Shown: positions 34,848 to 45,169 of the stretch, piece by piece | Position numbering within the stretch: the stretch's first letter is position 1 | How the letters are laid out: each line of letters begins with the position of its first letter | Assembly: GCA_030280995.1 (NCBI GenBank) | Contig: JASXTE010000016.1 | Coordinates: forward strand, 26,621,501 to 26,685,500 | Direction of reading: 5' to 3' | Length of the DNA: 64,000 bases | Origin: Hemileia vastatrix | Taxonomy: Eukaryota; Basidiomycota; Pucciniomycetes; Pucciniales; Zaghouaniaceae | Notes under the pieces: generated by a model | Seen by the model: only the letters and a program-made list of their open reading frames with translations | What the model was told of the DNA's origin: nothing | Database searches by the model: none | Position numbers and translations under genes: made by a program

Positions 34848-37800
34848 TTAATATCTGGAAGGCCATCCATCACTATACCAGATTTTTAGTATTGTCCACA
34901 TTTTAGTTTTCTGTAAATGATTGAGCTCAATAAATGAGTTTCCATGATGATAATTATAAGAACTATAATTTCTCTTCATGATGTAACAGCTTTTTATAAC
35001 TTTAAATTTATTGTTCAGAAACTGAGAATCATTGATGTAAGTATCAAAATATTATGAGAAGTTGCATTGAGCTTACTACACCATTTCCAACATATGTTTT
35101 CCATTTTAAAAGATATCTTCGCTACACAATATAGGGGGTGGACTTGCTAGCAAATCCCCAACCAGAACTCAGACGGAACTCAGATAGAACTCAGACTGAA
35201 CTCATACTGAACTCATACTGGACTCATACTGGACTCATACTGAACTCATACTTAACTCTACTTGAAGACCCACCTAAAACTGTTCTGCTGAGTGGTGTTC
35301 ATCCCTGATTTTATGGTTCCTTTGTAAATAGCTCAATGTGTGTTCAATCTGTGGTGAATTTGAGTCCAAGGTTTTGGACTAGCTAACAAGTCCACCCCCC
35401 ATATTGCACGGTGCTTCTTCCAAGGTTTTTTTTATAATATTTTTTCCTGATTTTTCTTTTTTTGAGAATAGATTCTTGATACTTTTTTGGCTACCAAAAC
35501 TTACCCTATCCATAAATGATTTATAGTGGCTTATTTCACCAAGCTTTTCAAATATTCTTTGACAAATTTTAGCTGTATATTTTTTATATTTTAAGTTTAT
35601 AGGATTATTCAAGTGAATATTAAGAAATATAGTGCTCAAAATTTTTTTTGTTATTTGGAATGGAACCTAAAAATGCATTCATTTTCTCTTGAGCCCAAGC
35701 TGCAATGGATGATGTTGGACCTAAAAGAGAAATTAAACGTGGATAATTCTGTGCCAAATGTACATTTGGCTTCATATTTATTTTTGGAAAATGTTTCTTG
35801 AGAAGGAATTTATATTTCTTGAGAAGATTGTTTATTTTCTCAAGTTAATTTATATGTATAGTAAATGAAGTAAGAATTTTAATAATTCTAATGAGACATT
35901 CCAAGAATTATTTCAACTTCTTTTCTCTACCACTAGCTGTTGGTAATGACCAATGAGTTATAAGTGGCTCAAGATAAAAAACTTTATAAAGAACCAGCCA
36001 CTCAGAAGCCTTCAAAGTAAATCCAGGTTCTCCAAAATTAGTGGGTATTCCTGATATCCAGGTGGGAAGGTCTGTTTTACCAATAACATTTTGAACAATT
36101 ATCAGCTCATCTAGAGTCATTGAAAGATCACTAGAATTTACAGATACTTTTTTGGGAAAAAGCTCCTCTTTCTCATCTTTGGTGCCTTTTTGAAAAATTG
36201 TATCATCTGAGCCAGATGTAGAATCATTCAATGATTGTGAAAGAGATAATGATGATTATTGGATTGAGAAAGTTTCTTCCATATTTCCCTTCCCCTTAGA
36301 AGAATTCACTGGAAAAATTGAAAATTCATCTAATTTTTGAAATTTATTTGCTTTTTCATCTACCTCATCATTTTTTGTTTAAAGTTTTTTGAGCTGCAAC
36401 TTGATTTTGATACTTTATCTGATAGTGAAACTACTGCCCTTTCCTTATCCTTCCTACCCTTATTAGAATTAAAGGAGATTTCAGAAGAAGATGCAGGAAA
36501 GTCACTTGAAGATACAGAGGATGATCATAAATTATAAGAAGATAATTAGGATGAGGATGATGCTTTATTTTTTTGAGAAGAATTGGAAGGAGCTCTTTAA
36601 TTTTTTGAAGGATAGTGATTGAAAAGGGAACCCTTTATTTTCTTTCTCATGTTAAAGTAGATAAGTTTTTTACAGAAGTTGGGACTTTTAAGTAGTTGTG
36701 ACTAAAGTCTTTAGATATTCCTAAAAACAAGCAATGCATAATTTCTATGCTTATAAAATCTATTGGTTTCCAGTATAGAAGCTCCAAAGGTTTTGAGTAT
36801 TGGACACCATATAAGTTGAATATTGAAAGTCTCTCATGAGGATTTGATGCTTGTCTCCACTTTTCAGCAGCTGAAAAATGATCTTCATTTGTTTGAAGTT
36901 TTATTGGATCACTAATGATGTCTTTTTCAAATGCCTTCCAGGTTATAAAACAGAAAGAGAAAGGAAGACTAGAGGAATGATATGAGAAGCCAGCTATTTT
37001 TCTAGTTGCTGGAAAATTGCCAATAACAGGAAAAATCACTACTTTAATTACATGTCCTTTGTGATGTCAATGAGTCTTTGAGAAAAAAAAACCCTTCCAT
37101 AAAATTTTTAGCTTGTCAATCAAAGGGGCTATAACTTTGTTACAGTGGTAAAGGCTGGGCTCATGAGGGCCGGGTGTTATTCCAGCAAGGAACATATGCT
37201 CAGTTTTATACCAGATATAAGGATCAAGATTTAGGTAGACTAGAATAATTTCTCCAAATGATACTTTTCCATGGACTTTTTTATTTCCAAAGGGATTGAA
37301 CCAGTAAATGTAGAAACTAAAGACAAGATTAATGCTTTCACTGGTGAAGATATTCCCATCCTCATCAGATATTTCTTTCCACACTGAGCCATCCCAGACA
37401 TCCATAAAAGTTTCAGCATTTTTCTGAAAGTCTTTTAGTGAGGAGTCAAGATCATCCTCAAATCATGGAAGTTGGAGAATCCAAGAAATGCAGTGGATAA
37501 AATACTGCATACTAATTGTCTTTTTTGGATTAATCAGATTTTTTTTTATCATTTTTTTTTGAAAAGTGGTGTGTTGCACAGAGAGACCTCATTAATTTTA
37601 GCTTTAAAAATATTTTACAAGATATTGTTGCATTTAGGATGTGATAAGCTATAGTCTTTAATATTTTTGAAAGGCTGATGGAAACAAGAAGGACAGCATA
37701 ATTTTTTTTTGATTGGGATCTTCAAATTAAGTAATTTTAAGACAGTTGCAATGGGTTTGGGAAGAAGCTTGTAATGTCCATATCCAGTTTTTAGGAGAGG

Positions 37801-38371
37801 CTCCTGGTTATATAAGTGTTTAAGACAGTAATGTTCAACTTCTAGCTGCTGTTTGATTTTATTTTTTGAATTTTCTAAGATTAAGAAGCTCTGAGAAATA
37901 TTTATAAGCAAGAGTAGAATTTCAGCTGAGTAGTGATTAATTTTTGGTGGCTGGAAATCTTCAGTATCAACAAAATAAAATCCTTTGCTATTTTCTAAAG
38001 GTGTATGCAGCTGAATATTTGGTGGTGGGGAATGACTTAAATCCTTATGAGATGGGGGAGAATCATTGTCCTAAAAATATGTGGATTAAGAAAATATACA
38101 TCTTCAGTTCTGTGAAAGACTATTCATTGATATATCTTACCATTTTTTTAGGTGATTGCTGCTCCAAATATGCATCACTACCTTCCAATATTAATTTAGA
38201 AGTACCTTGACTGACTTCTCTTTTCCTAAGCTCTACTCAAATGGTATGATCTTTAAATCCAACCTTTGAGAAAACCTTCCCTTTTACTAAGTCTCCATCA
38301 GAGTTTTTAAATTGATTTTTTATGCATTTAAACTTGGTGCAAGTGCAAGTAAAAATTTTATTAGCTGGCAT
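34848..38371 (-). pseudogene. Plavaka/tnp2-type (CACTA-like) transposase, copy 1, interrupted by a MITE
   Basis: ATG at 38371 opens MPANKIFTCTCTKFKCIKN, a Cys-rich N-terminus typical of this family. Further segments: CCPSCFH finger (near 37715), DVWDGSVWKEI (37400), FSFYIYWFNPFGNKKVHGK and AGITPGPHEPSL (37310-37150), a segment with YWKPIDFISIEIMHCLFLGI (36740), LTLDEL near 36110, and FGEPGFTLKASEW (36030). An AHIPE-like segment MKPNVHLAQNYPRLISLLGP (35780) follows, and after the MITE at 35124-35409 a last frame DSQFLNNKFKVIKSC ends at 34848. This is a cut-and-paste DNA transposase. Stops and frameshifts occur throughout, plus probable introns. Assignment rests on motif order shared with copy 2 and general knowledge of the fungal family. 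Confidence 0.8.
35124..35409 (-). mobile_element. MITE-like inverted-repeat element, copy 2
   Basis: About 286 bp, opposite orientation to copy 1. Ends: ACACAATATAGGGGGTGGAC and, at the other side, GTCCACCCCCCATATTGCAC. The interior has repeated GAACTCATACT 10-11-mers. It also shares CACTGAGTGGTGTTCATCCC-like sequence with copy 1 (reverse complement). It lies between two readable parts of Plavaka copy 1, so it probably inserted into that gene. Confidence 0.75.
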
Positions 38372-38553
38372 TTTCTTCAAATGTATATAATTTCAAGTAA
38401 GTATTGGCTAAAAATATTTTTACTCTTTGAGCTATTTTAAAGAAAGAAAAAATAGCAAATGGAATCTACATGAGAAGTATTGTATGGCTATTTATATGCA
38501 ATATCTAAAATAAGAATACCCATAAACTGCAAGAAATATCTTATTTACCATGG

Positions 38554-38827
38554 TGTGGTCTTCCAACATTGGTGAAGGCTTTGTTGGGCTGTTTGGTGCT
38601 GTTTTGGTATGTCTAAATTGACATTGGTTGAAGAAAGGGTGTTTTTCTGGGTTTATTCAGTGGATATTGGGACTATGTGTATGTGGGCACTACCAATAGA
38701 TAGCCCCAGTTTTTCTCTATATTTTATGTCTGGTTGAAATTTTTCATATTCTATGTTTTAAGAGGTCATTTCCTCATTTTTCATTTCTAAAAGATAGCTG
38801 TTTTATTTTGTTTTTTGCATTTTACAG
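38554..38827 (+). repeat. Extra partial copy of the element E LTR start (274 bp)
   Basis: Begins TGTGGTCTTCCAACATTGG at 38554 and runs parallel to 38828 onward for its whole length. It ends GCATTTTACAG where the full LTR restarts. The two copies are diverged by eye (roughly 75-80 percent identical), so the duplication is older than that in element A, or the two were templated from different copies. Confidence 0.75.
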
Positions 38828-39892
38828 TGTGGTCTTCCAACATTGGCAGAGCTCTTTGTTGGTTTATTTGGCATTGTCTAATAGTTAGGTGTTTTTCTGG
38901 ACTTACTCAGCAAATATTGAAACTATAGGGATTTAGGTACTACCATTGGATAGCCCCAGGTTTCCTCTATATTTTATTTTTTGATGACATTTTTTAGATT
39001 TTAAGTATTAAGAGGATAACTTCTCATTTTTCATTTTAAAAAAAAGCTGTTTAATTTTGTTTTTTGTGGTTTACAGGCTAACCTTAAGTCTTAGGGTTAA
39101 GTGCTTAGTACCATTAGAATGAGCTAAATTTTCTCTACATTTTATGTCAAAATTTTGTTATAGCCTAATTACATGTTTAAAAGATTTTAGTAGTTGTAGT
39201 AGATTTTTCTAAGTAGTTTGGGTATTTTTGGTGGTTTTTGGTGGTTTTCTGACTTCAGGGTGGTCCGGCCGCCTCATGCAGGCCTCCCGACGTTGGGTAG
39301 ACAGCCCGCCTCAGTGCTAAAAGTCTGGGAAGCGTTTCTAGAGGGGTTTTATGCAATTTGGCCGTCAAGAGCGCCAAATTTGTTGGTATGCATGGGCTCT
39401 TAGATAGTGGTCTGTGTGTAAATAGTGAATTAGACAGTTTGGGGCAACTTTATTTATCATAAAACCATCCAGAGGTGGTATCCTTGTTCCTCACCCAGTT
39501 TTCACTGTTTTTGTCCACAATTGGTGTGTTTGTTGCAAGGTTAGTTCTTCATTTAACTTAAACTTGGAAACTATTTTCTCTGGTGTAGCTTTGCAACCTA
39601 CATCAAGTATCATTGCTGTTTCCTGTGCAACAAGTGCACAGTGTTTGTTTTTCTGGTGTAGAGTTTTCTGCATTTCAGGTTCTTAGGTTCTCAGTGGTCT
39701 GTTATTGCCTACTTTTTTGACTTGTTAAGCAGTCCTGAAGATTTTTTTTGAAGGGGTATTGTAACAGTCTCTGATTTGCTGTAGTAACTAAATCTCACCT
39801 GGAATTTTTTAAAGGGACAGGGGTTTTTCTATACAGTTTTACTCCAACTCCCTTGGTCAAGGCCTATAGCTAGTACTATAGGATTGTTTACA
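38828..39892 (+). repeat. 5' LTR of element E
   Basis: 1065 bp from TGTGGTCTTCC to GGATTGTTTACA. A reverse-complement relative is at 54773-55863 (solo LTR), and the 3' part matches the element C LTR. It contains a GC/CpG-rich patch at about 39255-39335. A probable primer-binding site starts at 39897 (TGGCACTCAACGTGGGC), four bases after the LTR. Confidence 0.82.
39255..39340 (+). promoter_or_regulatory. CpG-rich island inside the E-type LTR
   Basis: Contains GTCCGGCCGCC, CCCGACGTTGGG and CAGCCCGCC in otherwise AT-rich DNA. The solo LTR has a matching patch near 55365-55425 (CCGCCCAACGTCGG, GCGGCCCGGCC). In the older element C LTR the corresponding patch (22045-22125) has far fewer CpGs. It could be a promoter element or a methylation target (inference). 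Confidence 0.5.
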
Positions 39893-39999
39893 TTTCTGGC
39901 ACTCAACGTGGGCTGAGGATTTGTTAGCTTTTTTGGACTTCTGTTACTTTTGGACTCTCTTCTTTGGTTAGAAATTTTTTATGTGGAATTCATTGGACT

Positions 40000-42218
40000 A
40001 TGGCTTCTGGACCCTCTTTCTCAAGTGGTGGAAGTGGCACTGCTGGTGCTGCTGAGGAGGTCAAATCTCCTGTTTCTGTAAGGCCTTCTGTCAGGATCAA
40101 GTCCTGGAAGGGCCCTATGTTTATGGGGGAGGATTTAAAGCTATTTCTGGAGCTTTTTGAGGCTTCTGGGAATGTATATGGGGATTCCACTTGGAAATGG
40201 TGTAGAAAGTCATCTTTTACATTGGTGAAAGGGCACTGGCGAAGGAAGTTGCTGCAATGGATGGCTATAGAAAAAAGGATTGGAAAAAAGTTGTGTGTGC
40301 AAATGATAGACAGGTGGGGATCCAGGTACTATATGGTGGATTTCAATATGATTGCTAGTGAATGTAAATCTTATGGAGGTGTGGATAACCATCACACTTA
40401 TAGAAAGATTCTGGCTCAGTTGGAGCCAGTGGTGGAATATTTGGTGGACATGCAGGATTTAGAGAGTACTGACTCTGCAAGAGATATTTTCTGGTCTGCT
40501 TTGGCCAGGAATGTTAGGATTGATGTGTTAAAGGAGTTAGCTAGCAAGGACAAGATGAAGGTTCTTCCTAATGGCAATCAGAAATTTCCTGCTCTTTCAG
40601 TGGTGAAGGATTTTGTTGAAGGACATCTGAAACTTTTGGCAGTGGATTTCTGCCAAGAAGCTAGCACTAAATGTGTCAGCAAGGTCAGTGAGGCATTAGC
40701 TGAATATGTGGAGGAGTCCAGAAAGAAGGAAGTGGTGATCAAGGGGAAGGCGCATGAGAAGCCTAAGGAGGTGGATTCTGTGGTGGAGAAGTTGGCTGAT
40801 TTAACAAAGCAGCTGCATATTTTTGTTCAGGAGGCTCAGAAGGCCAATAAGGGTCCTTCTCAGACTAGGGATTATTATAGGAGGGCTGGTAAGAGTGATC
40901 CTTGGGTTAGCTCTTATTGTAGCAGGAAGGGGCACAAGTCCAATGATTGTTGGGCACTAAATATAGATGTGTCTGAAGGGAAGGTAGAATCTGATGGAAA
41001 GGTGTTCAAGTTTCCTGATGGTTCTTTTGTCAAGCCTAATGATGGTCAGGCTCCAGTTGACTTGGTAAGGAGGAGACATAATCTCAACTCCAGAAGGCCA
41101 AGGTTTGAAGAATTGCCTAATGAGGCTTCTTCTTCTGGTGAAGGTGGAGATGATAGAAAGGGAAAGGAAAAGGAGGCTAATAGAGTCTCATTTACATCTC
41201 CCTTTGGTGAATTGGAATTTTACTCTTGTGGTAGGAAGCCAAGTTGGGAATGTTTGGCTGGAGTTTATGATGTAGAAGCAGGAAAGGTGGGAAGGTCTAA
41301 GAGTAGTTCATGGGCCCAACCAAAGCCTAAGGCTTCTAATGTGGATCCTAAGCTGAGTGCAGCTAGGAAAAAGTACAGCAAAGAGGAGCTGTACAAGATG
41401 CAGAAGGGGATTGCTGATATGAGCCCCCCAAGTTTTGGGGCATTGGACATGAATGGTGAGCCAATGCGTATGGAAGTTGATTCTGACTGTGAGGAGGATG
41501 TCCCTTTGGATTCAATGCCAAATACCGCTGGAGTTAGAGGTTCTGGTGAGGGATCTGGTTTGATTCCTGTTGATGAAAAATCTGTTGGTGGTTCTGGTCC
41601 TCAGGAAATTTCTAGGACCAAGGTAGTGAAGCAGAAGGCTCACTTTGAGAGGCCAGTGGCTTCTTTTCAAGTTAATGTTATGGACTCTGTCCTGGAAAGG
41701 ATGAATCAGGGTCAGTTTCACCTTACTTATTGGGAATTGTATGCTATAAGTCCTGGGTTGGCTGATAGACAGAGAAAGTTGTTTAACAGGAGAAGGGTTT
41801 CTTCTGGGGAGGTGGAATACATATGTGATTCTGCTGAAAGGTTTAGTGAGGGGTTGGAAACTCAATTTTCTATACCTCTGTGTTATGTCAATGTCACTCT
41901 GAATGGCAGGGAGGCTAGGAAATTGGTTGATTCAGATTCTCAGATTAATCTGATTTTATTTTTTAGGCTACTAATCTTGGCCTTCCCATCAAGACAGGAA
42001 TTGGTGGAAATTTAAGATGGATTGGTGGCCAAGTCACTGATTTGGTTGTAACAGCTGAATTTGTAAAGCTTGATGTTGGTGGAGCCTCAGGGAAAGTTCA
42101 TTTTTACATTTCTAAAGATAATGTAAAAGCTGTTTTGGGTGGACCATTCTTGATTAATTTCCAGGAAAGAATTGATTATCAGTTTGATATGAGAATCATT
42201 TTGGAGTTGACTGTTTAA
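40000..42218 (+). pseudogene. Element E gag and protease (frameshifted)
   Basis: Gag reads MASGPSFSSGGSG from 40000, then a capsid-like domain (GEDLKLFLELFEASG, near 40120, to about 40720), a charged region, a single zinc-knuckle-like motif (SSYCSRKGHKSNDCWAL, near 40910, pattern C-x4-H-x4-C with the first Cys replaced), a long polar tail, and HFERPVASFQVNVMDSVLERM (41643). The protease follows with RRRVSSGEVEYICDSAERF and VDSDSQINLI (41929), where the expected DSG has become DSD. A frameshift near 41960 moves the rest of the protease (LGLPIKTGIGGNLRWIGG) to another frame, ending at 42218. It is the closest complete copy of the gag that element C lost. Confidence 0.85.
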
Positions 42219-42830
42219 GATTCAAGAAGACTTCACATGGAGTTTTCATCTCCTGGAGATAATGGTTGGGAGACTAAGCCTAGCTTGACTTCAATGTGCC
42301 AGTGCATGGATTGTTGTAGGAGAAGAAGAGAAGTGAGTGCCGCCTCTGTTTTTTGGAGTGTGGCTCAGGCTATAGTGAGAGTCTTTCTTTTTTAGAGTGA
42401 TGAGGGCTGATCACCCTAGTGCTACAAACTCTCCCCAAGATGAGGAAGTCCCAGTTTGTAGTAGGTCAGCTCCCTTGGAGATATACCAAGTGGATTTTCA
42501 ACTTTCTCTTTTTAATGTTTCTCTTCTCTGCAAGTGTTCTTCAAGTTTTTTATCAAGTATCTTTTCTCTCTCAAGATTCTCAATTATTTTTAACTCAAGT
42601 TCAAAAAAGAAGATTGGTTATATATCTTTATTGATAGATATGCAGAAAAGCTGTGGAGTGGTGAGATTGGGTTCTAAAAGTAAGTCCTCCCAATTGTGCA
42701 CCGCTAGGGTTTCTTTTAAACCTTTCAAAAACATTACCTTGGCCACATCCGTGAGCATTAAGGAAACCCCTGGTTATTTTTGTAGAAAAGAAGAAAACTC
42801 AAGAAAATAAAATAAATATTTAAAGATAAT
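42219..42830 (+). pseudogene. Element E linker and start of RT region (pol cut off)
   Basis: Contains the Cys/Arg segment CQCMDCCRRRREVSAA (42295) and the pre-RT segment SCGVVRLGSKSKSSQLCTAR (42650) seen in element C. It is followed by NITLATSVSIKETPGYFCRK. Homology to C ends near 42790-42830, before any RT catalytic motif, so pol is missing. Confidence 0.75.
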
Positions 42831-43360
42831 CAGAGAAAATCAATAAAAAAATCTGAAGATAATCAAGAAATAAGAAATGAATTATTTTTGTGAAGATCAT
42901 CAAGATCAATTTTTGGACCTCCAGAAAGAGGTTAAACTGCACAAAATTTTGAAGAAAGAAGATCAAAACTACCTCTTATTATTTGAGTAAAAACAATCAA
43001 AAATTTAAAGAAATATGCACCATCTTGTTGAGAAGCCAATAAAACCCTTCAAACCCTTGTAGGACCTCCAGTTATACCTTCTAGACCAAGAGATCCACTG
43101 ACAGCAAGCATGTTGTTAAAGAATTATTTCCCCTCTTAGACTCTGATTCATGTTATTTAAACTCAAATATTTAATTTATGTGAGTTAATTGATTGAGAAG
43201 TCATATACTGACCATGAATTTATATCTGAATTAAAGTTTTAGTAGAGTAACCGATGTGTGATTCAGAAGAAGACTTTGTGAGAAAGGATGGTAAAGGAAA
43301 ACATCAAGGGAGAAGGGCAGGGAAGAAAAGACATACAAAAAAAATGGAAAAAGAAATATT
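42831..43360. other. Spacer; possible upstream exon of the TET-like gene
   Basis: Mostly AT-rich. A short frame at 43264-43395 encodes a basic stretch (RKDGKGKHQGRRAGKKRH), which could be a basic N-terminus of the TET-like gene, but the junction is not clear. Confidence 0.35.
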
Positions 43361-44491
43361 ATGGCAAGTAAAGAAGCAGAAGAGGGGGGAATTAGTATAA
43401 TATACGGAAATCTGATGTTTGGTAGAAAATTGAAAGTAAAACCAATATACAAGACACAATATGGAGCATTAAACCCACAAGATTTCAAGCAGCTGAATGA
43501 GGGAACATACTTCATCCACCCCAGAAAAAGAGGTGCACAACCAATAATTATATCATCAATTTCATTGGAGCAGTTAGAAAATATCAATTAACTTGACAAT
43601 ACGAGACAGGCCATGAGAGATCTTCAGCTATTGGAGCATGTGGTCTCATGTAACAGACCACAAGAAAGTGGAGTAATGTTTGCTGATGGAATTTTGATGG
43701 GATGCTTGATTCCTCTTGATTTAAGTAAGCATTTTTTCATGTTTTCCAATTATTTAAACATTAATAGACTTTATTAGGGCAATATGCAAATAAAAAAATT
43801 ACTAAAGCTGAAAGAGATCAAGCAAAAAAACAATTATCAATTTTTATAGATTTTTCTTCCAGCTATTGTCCAAGAAGTTATATGAAGAAGCACGGGTATT
43901 GTCAAAAGAGTTAAAAATACCGGGTTGAGAAGAGGAAGAAGACTCATTTTTTTTAGAAATCTGACATTGACCACGGAGATTAATGGTAACAGATACAGTA
44001 ACACTCCTCACTGCGATAGGGATGGGAGTTGATATGCATTTGAGATTTGGCACCCCAAAAAGACGTATAAAAATGAACTCAATGAGCGCCCATACAATAA
44101 GAATAAACCACAACAAGAAGGAGGAGAGTTTATTTTCCCAGAGTTGGAGATGAAAATAAACTTCAACAACTGTTATGGACTATGGTTGATACTTTGGCCA
44201 GCAAATGAAGTACTGCATTAAACGTCAGAATGTAATGAGGAAGAAGGGTTCACACGTCTGGGATCATCAATTCAAGTTTCCAAGAAGCAATTCAAAGGAC
44301 TTGAAATTCTTTCTCTTCTATAAATAGATGTTCCACAGTACATTGCAACAAAAGACAAAATGAAAAAGATAAAAAAATTAAGAGAAAAAATTGAAATGAC
44401 ACTACAAAACAAAAATCTGGTGGATAAAGATCATGAACAACTCATAAATTATCAGAAAAGTGTTGATAAATCTCTTAAGAAGAAAAGATGA
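43361..44491 (+). pseudogene. TET/JBP-like 2OG-Fe(II) dioxygenase pseudogene
   Basis: In functional members these enzymes oxidise 5-methylcytosine (or thymine) in DNA using Fe(II) and 2-oxoglutarate. The first segment (43361-43724) reads MASKEAEEGGISIIYGNL and on through VSCNRPQESGVMFADGIL. A 53-nt intron (43725-43777, GTAAGC to TTATTAG) follows, then YANKKITKAERDQAKKQL. The catalytic core carries NRYSNTPHCDRDG (44000) with the iron-binding H-x-D, then GGEFIFPELEMKINF and LILWPANEVLH with the distal His. A basic tail (KMKKIKKLREKIEM ... KSLKKKR) ends at TGA 44489. In-frame stops at 43589 (TAA), near 43925 (TGA), after DRDGS, after EVLH and near 44322 show it is dead. The frame downstream of about 43855 is shifted. 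Assignment rests on the H-x-D...H pattern and the surrounding motif; alternatives are other 2OG dioxygenases. Confidence 0.68.
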
Positions 44492-45169
44492 TGAAGAAGA
44501 TGGTAAGAAAAATATTAAATAAATTTAATATTAAAGATTTTTTAAAAATATGAAAATAAAGATTATATAAAATGTAGGTTCTGAAACTTTGGAAAAGTAG
44601 TGTGAAAAGGTAGAGTAAAATTATGGCTTTGAGTTGAAGGAACAAAATGAGGGTAAAGAATGTTATAAAAAAAGGTTATGGAGGTATGTTTATGTAAGGA
44701 TCTATGTGAGAGCAGCATAAAAAAATTGAATGAAGAGGTTCCACTAAATTAAGAAAAGCAGTATAGAGATAGATAGTGAAGTTTACAAAAAGGGAGTAAT
44801 CTTAATTAAAAGGTTTTTGTAAAAAATGTATATTGATGTATTGAGACTGAAGAAAGATATGTAGTTGATAGTGAAGCCAATAAGAATGACATAGATAGCA
44901 CAGGCACAGTAACATAAAACTTGAGAATATAATAGAATCTTATGTAGATGTTAAAGTATATGGTAAAATAAATATGAAGATGATCAAATAAGTAGATACA
45001 AAGAAAAGATTATCAAGGAATTATAAATGATGAATAAATTTTAAAGGAGGTTGAAGTTTGGTGAATATTAATATAGATGTGATTATTAAGAAAATATTAA
45101 TAATGATGTAATTAAAGGATAGGACCATTTAAGTGGGTGAAAATCCCAGGACAGACACTCATTAACAGC
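44492..45169. other. AT-rich spacer, no gene recognised
   Basis: No coding frame or repeat recognised on either strand between the TET-like pseudogene and the foldback array. Confidence 0.45.
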
